This document shows positions 1 through 9,142 of a stretch of DNA of 62,661 bases, in pieces (position 1 is the first letter of the stretch; every line of letters begins with the position of its first letter). A model generated the notes under the pieces. It did no database searches, was not told the origin of the DNA, and saw nothing but the letters and a program-made list of their open reading frames with translations. This DNA comes from CAYJLA01 sp964371305 (GTDB lineage: Bacteria; Bacillota_I; Bacilli_A; RFN20; CAG-826), in NCBI GenBank assembly GCA_964371305.1, contig CAYJLA010000005.1, positions 1-62,661 of the forward strand, in the 5' to 3' direction. A program made the translations under genes and the position numbers.

Positions 1-1
1 T

Positions 2-196
2 TTATGTTTGATGACTGGAATTTATGGAACGAGCGATGTTATTAAATATGAATATAGTTCAAGTTTGTTAACATGTTATATAAACGTCCCTAATCCTTCA
101 ACGGATGGATTGGTTATGAAATCTACAGTTGTAATTATTGAAGAAGACAACGATAGTCTTGAATTGACATTTGAAGTTAAAGTTGAAAGAGAATAA
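2..196 (+). CDS. C-terminal part of an unrecognised protein, cut by the window edge
   Basis: The frame is open from the first bases and ends at a TAA at 194-196, so this is the 3' end of a gene that starts upstream. A TTG at 8 could be read as a start, but nothing resembling a ribosome binding site can be seen before it. The last 64 residues are rich in beta-prone residues, with the segments STVVIIEEDND and LELTFEVKVERE. I do not recognise a family. An extracellular or lipoprotein beta domain is possible but unproven. Confidence 0.4.
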   Translation, partial: LCLMTGIYGTSDVIKYEYSSSLLTCYINVPNPSTDGLVMKSTVVIIEEDNDSLELTFEVKVERE

Positions 197-425
197 TTAT
201 TCATCAATTTCGATATAACTAACATCGTTAATGAAGAGAGAACGTAGTAATAATTAGATTATTTTAATGAGTCTAGATCAAGTTAATATACATACAATTT
301 CGTAATAATACAGTAACATTAATATTGGTATATGAAACAATATAATGACATGTATGTTAGGTTTTTAATAGCTAATGAACTAAAGTGCATGAACATTATT
401 TAAATATAAACATTACATCCATAAT

Positions 426-734
426 AAAGTTACAAAAACAGTAGTGTTGTTTGCTGACGAATTGGTTTATCGGATTAATGCATACTCATTTTATGAAACT
501 GGCTGAATAATATTCAGTTATTGTTTTTGATTATTGTGAGTATTATAAAACCGATGATCAACCTATCGATGCAATTAATATTTTATTATCAAATCTCAAA
601 ATTAAAGTATAGTTTTAGGAAAGTCTTTAGGAGGATTTATTACGCAAAAAATACCCAAATATTACAAGGGTTTAATATTATCAAATACAGGATGTCTATC
701 ATCAAACTTAAGTAATAGTGTACCATACTTCTAA
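426..734 (+). pseudogene. Decayed alpha/beta-hydrolase fold gene
   Basis: Joining three reading frames gives a recognisable alpha/beta-hydrolase core. KTVVLF (frame of 426) is followed after a frameshift near 453-456 by HFMKLAE (487-507). An in-frame TAA at 508-510 stands where a Lys would fit, then YSVIVFDY. After a second frameshift near 607-611 comes IVLGKSLGGF, with the nucleophile elbow G-K-S-L-G at 618-632, and then KGLILSNTGCL. The order (strand with LHG-like end, helix, VIVFDY strand, GxSxG elbow, LILSNT strand) is that of the family. At least three lesions mean it cannot make an intact enzyme. I find no start codon. In the rest of 197-999 I see only AT-rich sequence and no gene. Confidence 0.6.
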
Positions 735-999
735 GCCGTAGATCATGGGCTCGCGTGTCATTATAATGGATTAGCCTTAATTACATTATGTATTGAGATT
801 TTTTATTTGAGATGGTAATATAACCGATACATTTTGTAATTTAGAGTGCACATGGTTAACGGTTGTGCTTTGCATAATAATTTTGTAACTTATTCGATAC
901 GAAAAGATGTTTGTTAAATGTAAACTTACTATAGATTATGTAGAATTAATTTATAAACTATTATATACTAAAAAAATAGATAAAAAAGGAAGTTAAAAA

Positions 1000-1512
1000 A
1001 TGAAAAAAAATAAACTATTGATGACTGCTGTAATATTTGGTGTAGGTGCATTCGTAAGCACAATATTAATTTCACCAAATATAATTAAGCAAGGAAATGC
1101 TGAACCAACAATGTATACAATAACTTTGTCTGATTCCAAAAATAAAATTACGGAAAATAATATCGATGGAGTTTTATTTTTTGAAACTAATTTAGGCAAC
1201 AGCGTTGAGTTTGGTTTTTATGCTGCTAACTATTTAGAAGGAGGGTGGGCCACTTTTGATTCAGAACTCAATGGTGTTTACACAGAAGACCCTGTTCATG
1301 GAATTCAATCAATCAGCATAACACTAAAAGAACATAGTAATTCATTTGTTGATATTTTCTATGGCGTCGATAAACAAGTGGATTTAGATCAAAGACTTAC
1401 CTTCACCGATTCTGTTTGTAATATTACTTTTGACACCGAAGTAAACTACTTTGATCTCTCTTCTACCGGAACTATTCACATACAAGAAATAGTTATTACT
1501 TACACTTGTTAA
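1000..1512 (+). CDS. Secreted protein of unknown function
   Basis: A 170-residue protein preceded by a good ribosome binding site (AAAAAGGAAG) and a TATACT -10-like box at 964-969. Residues 1-33 form a Sec-type signal peptide: basic MKKNK, a hydrophobic stretch through about residue 26, and a possible cleavage site near GNAEP. The mature part looks beta-rich and carries two cysteines late in the chain (DSVCNITF and the C-terminal YTC) that could pair outside the cell. No known domain is recognised. It stands alone, with a rho-independent terminator just after it, so it is probably monocistronic. An accessory surface or exported protein is the safest description. Confidence 0.6.
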   Translation: MKKNKLLMTAVIFGVGAFVSTILISPNIIKQGNAEPTMYTITLSDSKNKITENNIDGVLFFETNLGNSVEFGFYAANYLEGGWATFDSELNGVYTEDPVHGIQSISITLKEHSNSFVDIFYGVDKQVDLDQRLTFTDSVCNITFDTEVNYFDLSSTGTIHIQEIVITYTC

Positions 1513-1532
1513 TTCTAAGTTAAATATTAATT

Positions 1533-1561
1533 AAGTCTTATGTATATTCATAGGACTTTTT
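1533..1561 (+). terminator. Rho-independent terminator of the secreted-protein gene
   Basis: Ten-bp stem AAGTCTTATG (1533-1542) pairing with CATAGGACTT (1549-1558) through one G-U pair, loop TATATT, then a short T run. Confidence 0.75.
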
Positions 1562-1728
1562 AATTTATATAACTGAGTAGACATTGTTAATATGAAGAAG
1601 TGCTATACTAAATGAACACCAAACTATATATGTTTTAATATACATTTTAAGAATTAAAGCAATAATTCATTCCATTCATTAAACTATTTAATGTATTAAA
1701 GTTATGGTAAGTTAGTTTAAAATCAGTA

Positions 1729-1734
1729 TATAAT
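1729..1734 (+). promoter_or_regulatory. -10 box of the lemA transcript
   Basis: TATAAT lies 25 nt before the lemA start, which has its own AAAGGAG ribosome binding site. The -35 region is AT-rich and not clear. Confidence 0.45.
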
Positions 1735-1758
1735 TAATTTAAGATAAAGGAGAATTTT

Positions 1759-2328
1759 ATGGACGGACAAATTGTTATTTGGATTGTAGTTGGTATTATT
1801 TTATTTGTAGTAATCGTTACTGCTTTAATGATTATTGGATTAATTAATAAACTACGCAGAATGAATGTTAAATGCGATGAGGCAGAGTCAGGAATTGATG
1901 TTGCACTTACAAAGCGTTTCGATTTATTAACTAAAGCTATTGAAACAGTTAAAGGTTATGCAAAGCATGAATCTGAAACATTAAAAGGTGTTATTGCAAT
2001 GAGAGCACCTGCAGCAGGATCTTCAATGAAAGATAAAGCTGAATTTGCAAACACACTTACAACAGCAACAAAAGAACTTAATTTAGTTGTAGAAGGGTAT
2101 CCTGAATTAAAAGCAGACAAATCTTTCTTAATGTTGCAACACAATATTGCTGATGTAGAAGAACATTTACAAGCAGCAAGAAGAGTTTATAACTCAAATG
2201 TTTCAATACTTAATCAAACACTTATCGTCTTCCCTAACAGTTTATTTGCAGGGATGTCTGGTGTTTCAAAACGTGAATTCTTTGAAGCTGAAGAAGCAAA
2301 AAGAGAAGACGTTAAAGTTTCATTCTAA
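1759..2328 (+). CDS. lemA: LemA family membrane protein
   Basis: A 189-residue protein with one N-terminal membrane helix (about residues 5-29) followed by a cytoplasmic helical domain, the usual LemA layout and length. The conserved opening of the domain is visible: N-K-L-R-R-M-N-V-K-C-D-E-A-E-S-G-I-D-V. The biochemical role of LemA proteins is not settled. The start is the ATG after AAAGGAG with 7 nt spacing. It is followed after 2 nt by a DUF3137-like membrane protein, a common LemA partner, so the two are probably co-transcribed and may act together at the membrane. That link is inference. Confidence 0.85.
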   Translation: MDGQIVIWIVVGIILFVVIVTALMIIGLINKLRRMNVKCDEAESGIDVALTKRFDLLTKAIETVKGYAKHESETLKGVIAMRAPAAGSSMKDKAEFANTLTTATKELNLVVEGYPELKADKSFLMLQHNIADVEEHLQAARRVYNSNVSILNQTLIVFPNSLFAGMSGVSKREFFEAEEAKREDVKVSF

Positions 2329-2330
2329 TT

Positions 2331-3233
2331 ATGGATATACATGCTTTAGAGTCTCAAAGGCAAGTAGTACATAAATCTAGTTTAAAGTTTACATGGATTG
2401 CGGTAGGGTTAATTTTATTAACCATATTGATGATTATTATTGCTGTTTCCATTGGTAATCAAGGAGTATTAAATATAGTTTTGCTTGTCCTTGGTGGCAT
2501 TTCATTTGTTGTTTCAATGATAATGTTTGGAGTATCAAGTTCTAAAAAGAATGCATTTTCTATAAAATTTAAAAATACATTCATAACATCAGTGTTGGCA
2601 GACCATTACGAAAATGGATTATATAATCCTAACGGCGGTCTTCATATTCACGAGATGATGATTCCTCATCTTTTCTCGTCGCCTGATCGTTATTTTACAA
2701 ACGATTATTTATGTGGGACGTATGATAAAGTACACTTTCAAATGTGTGATATCACGTTACAAGATCGTAGAACCGATTCTAAAGGAAGAGTCACATACAA
2801 CACATACTTAAAAGGCACATATATTATCTTTGATTTCGAACAAGACTTTGATCAAGTTTTAAAAATACTTGAATCATCTTCTATATTTGCTACCGGCGGT
2901 TTAGAAAAAGTGCAATTAGAGTCTTTGGCTTTTAATGAAAAGTTTAAAACTCTTTGTAGTGATCAGCATACTGCATTTTATATTTTAACTCCTCAATTAC
3001 AAGAAAAAATGCTTGAAATTGAACAGAAGTTTAGAGGCCACTTGAATATGGCATTTATGCAAGGAAAACTGTACATGTCTATTGCGCATGGTTCAGATTT
3101 ATTCAATATGAAAGTTACAAAACCGATACCAGGAGAGCAGCTTGATAAACTTCTTGCGGAATTATGTTTGCCTAAGGATGTTATAAAAACTTTAAACATT
3201 AATTCGAATAAAAAGTTCACAAAACAACTTTAA
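2331..3233 (+). CDS. DUF3137-like membrane protein paired with LemA
   Basis: A 300-residue protein with two adjacent N-terminal membrane helices (about residues 22-44 and 47-68) and a large soluble C-terminal part. The helix pair followed by a segment starting FKNTFITSVLADHY and the position directly behind lemA agree with the DUF3137 family, whose function is unknown. The start is 2 nt after the lemA stop with no separate strong Shine-Dalgarno, so translational coupling is likely. A terminator closes the pair just downstream. Family assignment is from pattern and context, not from a search. Confidence 0.7.
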   Translation: MDIHALESQRQVVHKSSLKFTWIAVGLILLTILMIIIAVSIGNQGVLNIVLLVLGGISFVVSMIMFGVSSSKKNAFSIKFKNTFITSVLADHYENGLYNPNGGLHIHEMMIPHLFSSPDRYFTNDYLCGTYDKVHFQMCDITLQDRRTDSKGRVTYNTYLKGTYIIFDFEQDFDQVLKILESSSIFATGGLEKVQLESLAFNEKFKTLCSDQHTAFYILTPQLQEKMLEIEQKFRGHLNMAFMQGKLYMSIAHGSDLFNMKVTKPIPGEQLDKLLAELCLPKDVIKTLNINSNKKFTKQL

Positions 3234-3251
3234 AAACAATTTCTAAACAAT

Positions 3252-3282
3252 AAACTACACTTTCAAATAGTGTAGTTTTTTC
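3252..3282 (+). terminator. Rho-independent terminator of lemA-DUF3137
   Basis: Perfect stem AAACTACACT (3252-3261) with AGTGTAGTTT (3269-3278), loop TTCAAAT, followed by TTT. Confidence 0.85.
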
Positions 3283-3371
3283 ATCATTTAGTTAACATTA
3301 AAGTATTAAAGTAAGGCATATCATTAGTTTAAATATATTTAAAGTGTTAAACTTTTCATAAGGAGAAATAT

Positions 3372-3869
3372 ATGTATAAACTATCTGATACAATCTTACA
3401 CAAAAATGAAGGTGTCTGTAGTGTTAAAGAGATTGTCCAAATTAAAAATGGAGAGACAATACGAGAATATTTTTCTCTTCTACCGGTGTATGAAAGTCCT
3501 AGCAACTCAAGCTTTCTTGTTTTAGTTGATAATTGTCAACAACTAAAAACATTAACACCCAAAGAAGAGGTAGAGAAGTTGTATAATGAATTGACTAATA
3601 TTGAAGTAGATATAGCGTGGATTAACGACGCAAGAAGAAGAAAGGATGAATTTAAGATTATAACTGATGAAGCGGATCTTTACATGATGACAAAACTATA
3701 TTTGTTAATATCTAGAAAAAAGAAAGATCTTATCGCACAAAAGAAAATTGTTCCAACAACAGATAATTCATTTTCAGTGTTTCTTTTGAAATTAGTTTCA
3801 CAAGAAATGTCTTATACACTAGAAAAACCTATTGATGAAGTGATAGAATATTTACGTTCGTGTATTTAA
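3372..3869 (+). CDS. CarD/CdnL-like transcription regulator
   Basis: A 165-residue protein. Its first ~65 residues follow the CarD/TRCF RNA-polymerase-interacting domain pattern: L-S-D-T-I-L-H-K-N-E-G-V-C-S-V near the start, then a strand ending EYFSLLPVY and a short LVLVDN strand before a leucine-rich link. The rest is helical, as in CdnL proteins, which bind the RNA polymerase beta subunit and stabilise open promoter complexes. The start follows AAGGAG. The next gene starts 4 nt after the stop, so they share an operon. Sequence divergence from classical CarD is high, so I hold the assignment as likely rather than certain. Confidence 0.65.
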   Translation: MYKLSDTILHKNEGVCSVKEIVQIKNGETIREYFSLLPVYESPSNSSFLVLVDNCQQLKTLTPKEEVEKLYNELTNIEVDIAWINDARRRKDEFKIITDEADLYMMTKLYLLISRKKKDLIAQKKIVPTTDNSFSVFLLKLVSQEMSYTLEKPIDEVIEYLRSCI

Positions 3870-3873
3870 CATT

Positions 3874-4800
3874 ATGGATTCATTAAAAACATTATTCGAA
3901 AAAGAACAATTTGAATTAGTTGTAAAGCTTACTGAAAACTCTAAAGATGGAGAAAGTAATTTTTTCCTTGTTAAGTCTTTGATTAAACTCGATAAGTTGA
4001 TAAAAGCTGAAGAAATTTTAAGCACATACAAAGAAGTCATCTATGACTATAATCCCTTTGACACGATTTGCATTGATTTGTATCTAATTGAACAACTAAA
4101 TAAGACCGAAAGATTACTTTTCATCTACGAATATTACGCTAATAAACCATATGTTTCTCAACAAGTTGAAGAACAACTTAGAGGCATTAAACTTGTTATT
4201 AATAACATGCTAAAACAAAAGCAAGATAACAATACAAGTGTTAATCCGATCGAAACAATAAGAAATTCTAGTATAGGCAGCGAAATTATAGATGCATTGT
4301 ATAGGCTTTCCAGTGAAGAAGTTAGATTATATACTGAAGATATTTTAAATTTAATACATAGAAATCATGACTCATCATTTCTTCCAGTTTATATATACTT
4401 TTTAGCAACAATTAAGTACGACAAAGATATAAAAATATGTAGATATGGTGCCGATTATGTTATTAATCCAGCTACAAGTGATTATGTATTGACCGAAAGT
4501 GATTTAAGTGGTGCAAATGATAAGATTAGAAAAATGTGTAAAGATCCATCAATTGCAGATTTTGCAATAAACATTCTAAACATGACAATTGGCGGACATT
4601 TCCCCAATAAAATACCTATAGATGATGATTCCTATCTAATTGCATGCATTTTAAAAGCGTGTGAGTATTTTCCTGCTAACTTACTAACTTATCAAGAGCA
4701 ATTCATCACTGATGAAAATGAAAGTGTCATTAGTAAACATTTATTGATGATAAAAAGTGTGCTTGCCGCTCTTAGACAATCTAAGCATGAATTACTATAA
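3874..4800 (+). CDS. Unrecognised helical-repeat protein
   Basis: A 308-residue soluble protein, almost entirely predicted helix, with no signal peptide or membrane segment. The N-terminal ~100 residues look like tetratricopeptide-type pairs (FEKEQFELVVKL, SLIKLDKLIKAEEIL, YLIEQLNKTERLLFIYEYY). The central part (about 140-190) is another helical block. I do not recognise a named family and give no function. It starts 4 nt after the CarD-like gene without its own strong ribosome binding site, which suggests coupled translation and perhaps a joint role. It could be a scaffold that binds a peptide partner. Confidence 0.55.
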   Translation: MDSLKTLFEKEQFELVVKLTENSKDGESNFFLVKSLIKLDKLIKAEEILSTYKEVIYDYNPFDTICIDLYLIEQLNKTERLLFIYEYYANKPYVSQQVEEQLRGIKLVINNMLKQKQDNNTSVNPIETIRNSSIGSEIIDALYRLSSEEVRLYTEDILNLIHRNHDSSFLPVYIYFLATIKYDKDIKICRYGADYVINPATSDYVLTESDLSGANDKIRKMCKDPSIADFAINILNMTIGGHFPNKIPIDDDSYLIACILKACEYFPANLLTYQEQFITDENESVISKHLLMIKSVLAALRQSKHELL

Positions 4801-4858
4801 CGAAAAAGTTCCTGCAAATAAAAAAATAAACAATATTATAAACTAAGTGGTATTTAAC

Positions 4859-4887
4859 TTGAAACTTTAATGTATTTAATATATATT
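4859..4887 (+). promoter_or_regulatory. Promoter of tig
   Basis: TTGAAA (4859-4864), 17-nt spacer, TATATT (4882-4887). No CIRCE or CtsR-type repeat is visible between it and tig. Confidence 0.55.
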
Positions 4888-4921
4888 AAATCTTGACTTA
4901 TAAAATTTAAGGAGAACAAAA

Positions 4922-6196
4922 ATGGAAGTCTTAGTAAAAGAAATTAAACCTTCAACAATCGCTATTGAAGTAGTTGTTGATAAAGATGTTTGGGTAGAAT
5001 CCCAAAAAAAAGCATTTGATAAAATCGCTGCTACTGTAAAGGTAGAAGGTTTTAGAAAAGGCAAAGCTCCAAAAGCTTTAATCGAAAAGAAAGTTGATCA
5101 AGCAAAAGTTTATGATGAAGCAATTAATGCAATCTTGCCTGAAATGTTTTCAAAAGCATGTCAAGACAACATGATCGATCCATATACAAGACCACAAGTA
5201 GAAGTTACAAAACTTACTGCAGATGAATTAGAAATTAAATTCACTGTTGTAACAATGCCAAAAGTTACACTTGGTAAATATAAAGGACTTAAAGTTGAAA
5301 AAGATGTAGTAAGTGTTTCTGAAGAAGAAATTAAAGAAGCTTTAGATAAAAAGCTTGCTGATAATGCATCAATTTCACTAAAAGAAGGTGAAGCAGTTAA
5401 AGGTGATAGCGTTGTTATCGACTTTGAAGGTTTCGTTGATGGTGTAGCATTTGATGGCGGTAAAGCTGATAATTACACACTGGAATTAGGATCTGGCTCA
5501 TTCATTCCTGGATTTGAAGACCAATTAATTGGAAAAAAAGCTGGTGATGAAGTTGAAGTAAATGTTAAATTCCCAGAACAATATGTACCAGAATTAGCTG
5601 GAAAAGACGCTATGTTCAAAGTAACTGTTCATGAAGTAAAAGAGAAAAAATTGGCGGAACTCAATGATGAATTCGTAGTTGGATTAGGCGTTGAAAATGT
5701 TAAAACAATTGAAGAATTAAAAGAACACGAAAAGGGAATTATTACTGCTAGAAAAAATCAAGAAGCAGCAAATAAACACTTTAAAGCTTTAGTTGATTTA
5801 ATTGCATCTGAAGCAGAAGTTGTAATTGCTGATGAAATTATTGAAAAAGAAGTAGAATCAATGAATAAAAACTTGGAAAATCAAATTACACAAAATGGTT
5901 TAACAAGAGAACAATATATTCAAATCACTGGACAAACTGAAGAAAAAATTAAAGAACAAATGCAAGCTGATGCTGCTAAAAATCTTAAACAAGTAGTTTG
6001 TTTAGAACAAATTGGAATGGTTGAAGGTCTTGAAGTGACTGAAGAAGAAATTGAACAAGAATTTAAAACAATCTCTGAACAATACAAAATGGAACTTGCT
6101 AAAGTAGAAGAAATCTTAGGCAAAGACATTTCTAGACTTAGAAACGAATTAAGACAAAGAAAAATATCCAAATTTATTATCGACAACAATAAATAA
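4922..6196 (+). CDS. tig: Trigger factor, ribosome-bound chaperone and prolyl isomerase
   Basis: A 424-residue protein of normal family length. The ribosome-binding signature G-F-R-K-G-K-A-P is at residues 43-50. An FKBP-type isomerase domain follows (about 150-240, with VVIDFEGFVDG and LELGSGSFIPGFEDQLIGKK), then the long helical C-terminal arms. It binds the large subunit near L23 at the exit tunnel and holds nascent chains. The start follows AAGGAG. The gene precedes lon with a 22-nt gap, coupling folding and degradation functions in one unit. No irregularities. Confidence 0.97.
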   Translation: MEVLVKEIKPSTIAIEVVVDKDVWVESQKKAFDKIAATVKVEGFRKGKAPKALIEKKVDQAKVYDEAINAILPEMFSKACQDNMIDPYTRPQVEVTKLTADELEIKFTVVTMPKVTLGKYKGLKVEKDVVSVSEEEIKEALDKKLADNASISLKEGEAVKGDSVVIDFEGFVDGVAFDGGKADNYTLELGSGSFIPGFEDQLIGKKAGDEVEVNVKFPEQYVPELAGKDAMFKVTVHEVKEKKLAELNDEFVVGLGVENVKTIEELKEHEKGIITARKNQEAANKHFKALVDLIASEAEVVIADEIIEKEVESMNKNLENQITQNGLTREQYIQITGQTEEKIKEQMQADAAKNLKQVVCLEQIGMVEGLEVTEEEIEQEFKTISEQYKMELAKVEEILGKDISRLRNELRQRKISKFIIDNNK

Positions 6197-6218
6197 ATCT
6201 TGGATTGAGGAGGTTTAT

Positions 6219-8531
6219 ATGGCTAAAAAAACAAAGATGACTTTACCATTATTAGTTACTAAAGAACTAGTAGTGTTACCAGGAAGCATGACTTCAATCG
6301 AAGCAACGCGTTCCTTTTCTAAAGCAGCAATAGATGCTTCTAGAGATGAATTATCGTCATTAATACTAATTACAAGTCAAATTAATCCTGCTGAAGCTGA
6401 AGTTACTAGTGAAAGTGTGCATAAGATTGGCACACTTTCTAGAATACTTTCTTACAATAAAAAAGAGACTCACTATAGAATTCGTGTCTCTTCGACATCT
6501 AAAGTACAAATTACTGATATACGCTTTGAAAACGGTACTTTCGTAGCAGATGCATATGTTGTTGATGAAACTATAACTGATGAGGCAAGCCAGCTTGAAT
6601 TAGTGAATAAAATTACTGCTATTTTAGAATCACATATTGAAATAGCGTCTCTTATATCTAAAGCAGATACTAATAGACTAAGCAAAGGTACTACTGGTGT
6701 TGAACTTGCATATATAGTTGCTAACGCACTTAAATTACCGCATTCAAAAGCTCAGCAACTTTTAGAAGCTGAATCAGTTATTAACAAATTAGAAATAATT
6801 TATGAAGCATTAGCTGATCAAGCAAAATCAATTGAAATTGAACGTACTTTGAATAAAGCAGTTAATGAGAGTGCTAGAAAAAATCAAGAAGAATATTTTC
6901 TTCGCGAAAAATTAAAAGCTATTAAAAAAGAATTATCAAAATACGAAGGTGAAGATGCTTCAGAATCTATTTTAGATAAGTTAGAAAACAACGATTATCC
7001 AGAGCACATTAAAGCTAAGGTTAAATCAGAACATAAGCGCTATGAAATGATGCCACAAGCATCATTAGAGTCATCATTAATTAAACAATATATGGATACT
7101 CTTCTTGCAGTACCTTGGTATCAAGAAACTGAAGATAATGATGATATATCTCATGCTGAAAAGATTTTAAATGAAGATCACTTTGGTCTTGAAAAAGCTA
7201 AGCAAAGAATTATTGAGTACTTGGCTGTTAAAAAAATGACAGGTAACTTAAAAGCACCTATTTTATGCTTTTATGGTCCTCCAGGTGTTGGTAAAACTTC
7301 CCTTGGTATTTCAATTGCAAGAGCTCTTGGAAGAAAGTTCTTTAAAGCAAGTTTAGGTGGCATATCAGACGAAGCTGAAATTAGAGGACATAGAAGAACA
7401 TATGTCGGAAGTATGCCTGGAAGAATAATTTCTGGAATGAAAAAATGCGGAGTAGTTAATCCAGTATTTTTACTTGACGAAATTGATAAATTAGGTTCTT
7501 CACAAAAAGGAGATCCTGCAAGTGCTATGCTTGAGGTATTAGATCCGGAACAAAACAATATATTCAATGATAACTATCTTGAAGAACCATACGATTTAAG
7601 TAAAGTCCTATTTATTGCGACTGCAAATTATCTTGAAAATATACCTGGCCCATTAAGAGATAGACTTGAACTCATTGAGTTAAATTCATACACAGAACAT
7701 GAAAAACTCGAAATTGCAAAAAAATTCTTAATCAGAAAAGAATTAAAAGCAAATGGTCTTGAAAATTCTGCTATCACTATAACAGATGAAGCCATTATGT
7801 TTGTTATTCAAAATTATACAAGAGAAGCAGGTGTTCGTGAATTACAAAGAAGAATTGCTTCTATAATTAGAAAAGTTATTGTTGAGATGCTTAAAAAAGA
7901 TGATATGTCTCATATGACTGTTTCTGTTGATGAGGTGAAAGAATTTTTAGGAAAAGAAATATTTTCTAATTCAAATAAAGAAAATGAAGATCAAGTTGGC
8001 GTAATTACTGGACTTGCATATACTCAATTTGGTGGCGATATATTGCCTATAGAAATTAATAATTTCCCAGGAAAGGGAAATCTTGTTCTAACTGGTAAAT
8101 TAGGTGATGTGATGAAAGAAAGTGCATCTATTGCTTTAGATTATGTAAAAGCGAATGCTGAAAAATACAATATTGATGAAACAATGTTTGCAAAAAACGA
8201 TATACATATCCATGTTCCTGAAGGTGCAGTACCTAAAGATGGTCCTAGTGCAGGTGTAGCTATCACAACAGCTTTAATTTCATCATTTACAAATAAACCT
8301 ATAAGTTCAAATGTTGCAATGACTGGTGAAGTAACATTACGCGGTAAGGCTTTACCTATTGGTGGATTAAGAGAAAAATCTCTTGCTGCATTGCGTAGTG
8401 GTATTAAGTCTATCATGATCCCGAAAGAAAATGAAAAAGATGCTGTAGAACTTCCAAAAGAAGTTTTAGATAAACTCACAATTGAATATATGACTTGTGT
8501 TGATGATGCAGTACGCTTTGCAATGAAATAA
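6219..8531 (+). CDS. lon: ATP-dependent protease Lon
   Basis: A 770-residue LonA protease. An N-terminal substrate-binding domain (about 1-200) and coiled helices precede the AAA+ module, with Walker A G-P-P-G-V-G-K-T at 353-360 and the LDEIDK Walker B. The C-terminal protease domain carries the Ser-Lys dyad: Ser677 in D-G-P-S-A-G-V and Lys720 in L-R-E-K-S-L-A. It degrades misfolded and regulatory proteins in the cytoplasm. GAGGAGG precedes the ATG. The stop overlaps the engB start in TAATG, a lon-engB order also seen in Bacillus. Confidence 0.97.
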   Translation: MAKKTKMTLPLLVTKELVVLPGSMTSIEATRSFSKAAIDASRDELSSLILITSQINPAEAEVTSESVHKIGTLSRILSYNKKETHYRIRVSSTSKVQITDIRFENGTFVADAYVVDETITDEASQLELVNKITAILESHIEIASLISKADTNRLSKGTTGVELAYIVANALKLPHSKAQQLLEAESVINKLEIIYEALADQAKSIEIERTLNKAVNESARKNQEEYFLREKLKAIKKELSKYEGEDASESILDKLENNDYPEHIKAKVKSEHKRYEMMPQASLESSLIKQYMDTLLAVPWYQETEDNDDISHAEKILNEDHFGLEKAKQRIIEYLAVKKMTGNLKAPILCFYGPPGVGKTSLGISIARALGRKFFKASLGGISDEAEIRGHRRTYVGSMPGRIISGMKKCGVVNPVFLLDEIDKLGSSQKGDPASAMLEVLDPEQNNIFNDNYLEEPYDLSKVLFIATANYLENIPGPLRDRLELIELNSYTEHEKLEIAKKFLIRKELKANGLENSAITITDEAIMFVIQNYTREAGVRELQRRIASIIRKVIVEMLKKDDMSHMTVSVDEVKEFLGKEIFSNSNKENEDQVGVITGLAYTQFGGDILPIEINNFPGKGNLVLTGKLGDVMKESASIALDYVKANAEKYNIDETMFAKNDIHIHVPEGAVPKDGPSAGVAITTALISSFTNKPISSNVAMTGEVTLRGKALPIGGLREKSLAALRSGIKSIMIPKENEKDAVELPKEVLDKLTIEYMTCVDDAVRFAMK

Positions 8532-9106
8532 TGGTAAATTTTAAAAACACAGTATTTATTAAATCGGCGCCTACAATTGATAGTGCGCCTGATTTAAAAA
8601 TGCCAGAAATATTATTCGTTGGAAGATCTAACGTTGGTAAATCAAGCTTGATTAATACCTTATGCGATAATAGATCTCTTGCTAAAACATCTTCTAAACC
8701 TGGTCATACAAGATTGCTGAATTACTTTAATGTAGATAAGAAATTTTATTTAGTTGATGCGCCAGGATATGGATATACACGTGGTGGGAGAAATTTAGAA
8801 AATTCCTTCGACTTAATGATGGAATCATATTTTCAAAACGAAAATCTCAAAGGAGTAGTCTTTATAATGGATCCTCGTCATGAAATGAGCGAATACGATA
8901 AAGATTTTTATGAGTTTATCAAACAAATTAATATTCCTTATATACTAGTGTTATCAAAATCTGATAAGTTAAATCAATCAATGAAACACAAGGCTTTAGT
9001 TCACTACAAAGCATTATTACAAGACGCAAAAATACATTTTACATCTATTACAAATAATAAAAGTATAATTGAATTACGTGAAGTTTTAATTAAAACAGCA
9101 TTATAA
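8531..9106 (+). CDS. engB: Ribosome biogenesis GTPase EngB/YsxC
   Basis: A 191-residue GTPase needed for late 50S subunit assembly in Firmicutes. The G1 loop G-R-S-N-V-G-K-S is at 31-38, followed by DAPGYGY (G3) and LSKSDK (G4). Its start lies inside the lon stop (TAATG), so it is translated by coupling. Length and motif order are standard. The next unit (valS) has its own promoter, overlapping the very end of this region. Confidence 0.95.
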   Translation: MVNFKNTVFIKSAPTIDSAPDLKMPEILFVGRSNVGKSSLINTLCDNRSLAKTSSKPGHTRLLNYFNVDKKFYLVDAPGYGYTRGGRNLENSFDLMMESYFQNENLKGVVFIMDPRHEMSEYDKDFYEFIKQINIPYILVLSKSDKLNQSMKHKALVHYKALLQDAKIHFTSITNNKSIIELREVLIKTAL

Positions 9107-9108
9107 TC

Positions 9109-9136
9109 TTGAAAATACGATTAAAATGTTTATAAT
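9109..9136 (+). promoter_or_regulatory. Promoter of the T-box/valS transcript
   Basis: TTGAAA (9109-9114), 16-nt spacer, perfect TATAAT (9131-9136). Transcription should start near 9143, at the beginning of the T-box leader. Confidence 0.75.
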
Positions 9137-9142
9137 ATAATT

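Noticed and set aside
8..10. TTG at 8 as the true start of the first gene
   Set aside because: The frame is open to the window edge and no ribosome site is visible, so a start outside the window is more likely.
521..715. A 64-codon open frame on the + strand
   Set aside because: It lies in a different frame from the readable hydrolase remnant and has no ribosome site or protein-like composition beyond basic AT-rich codons.
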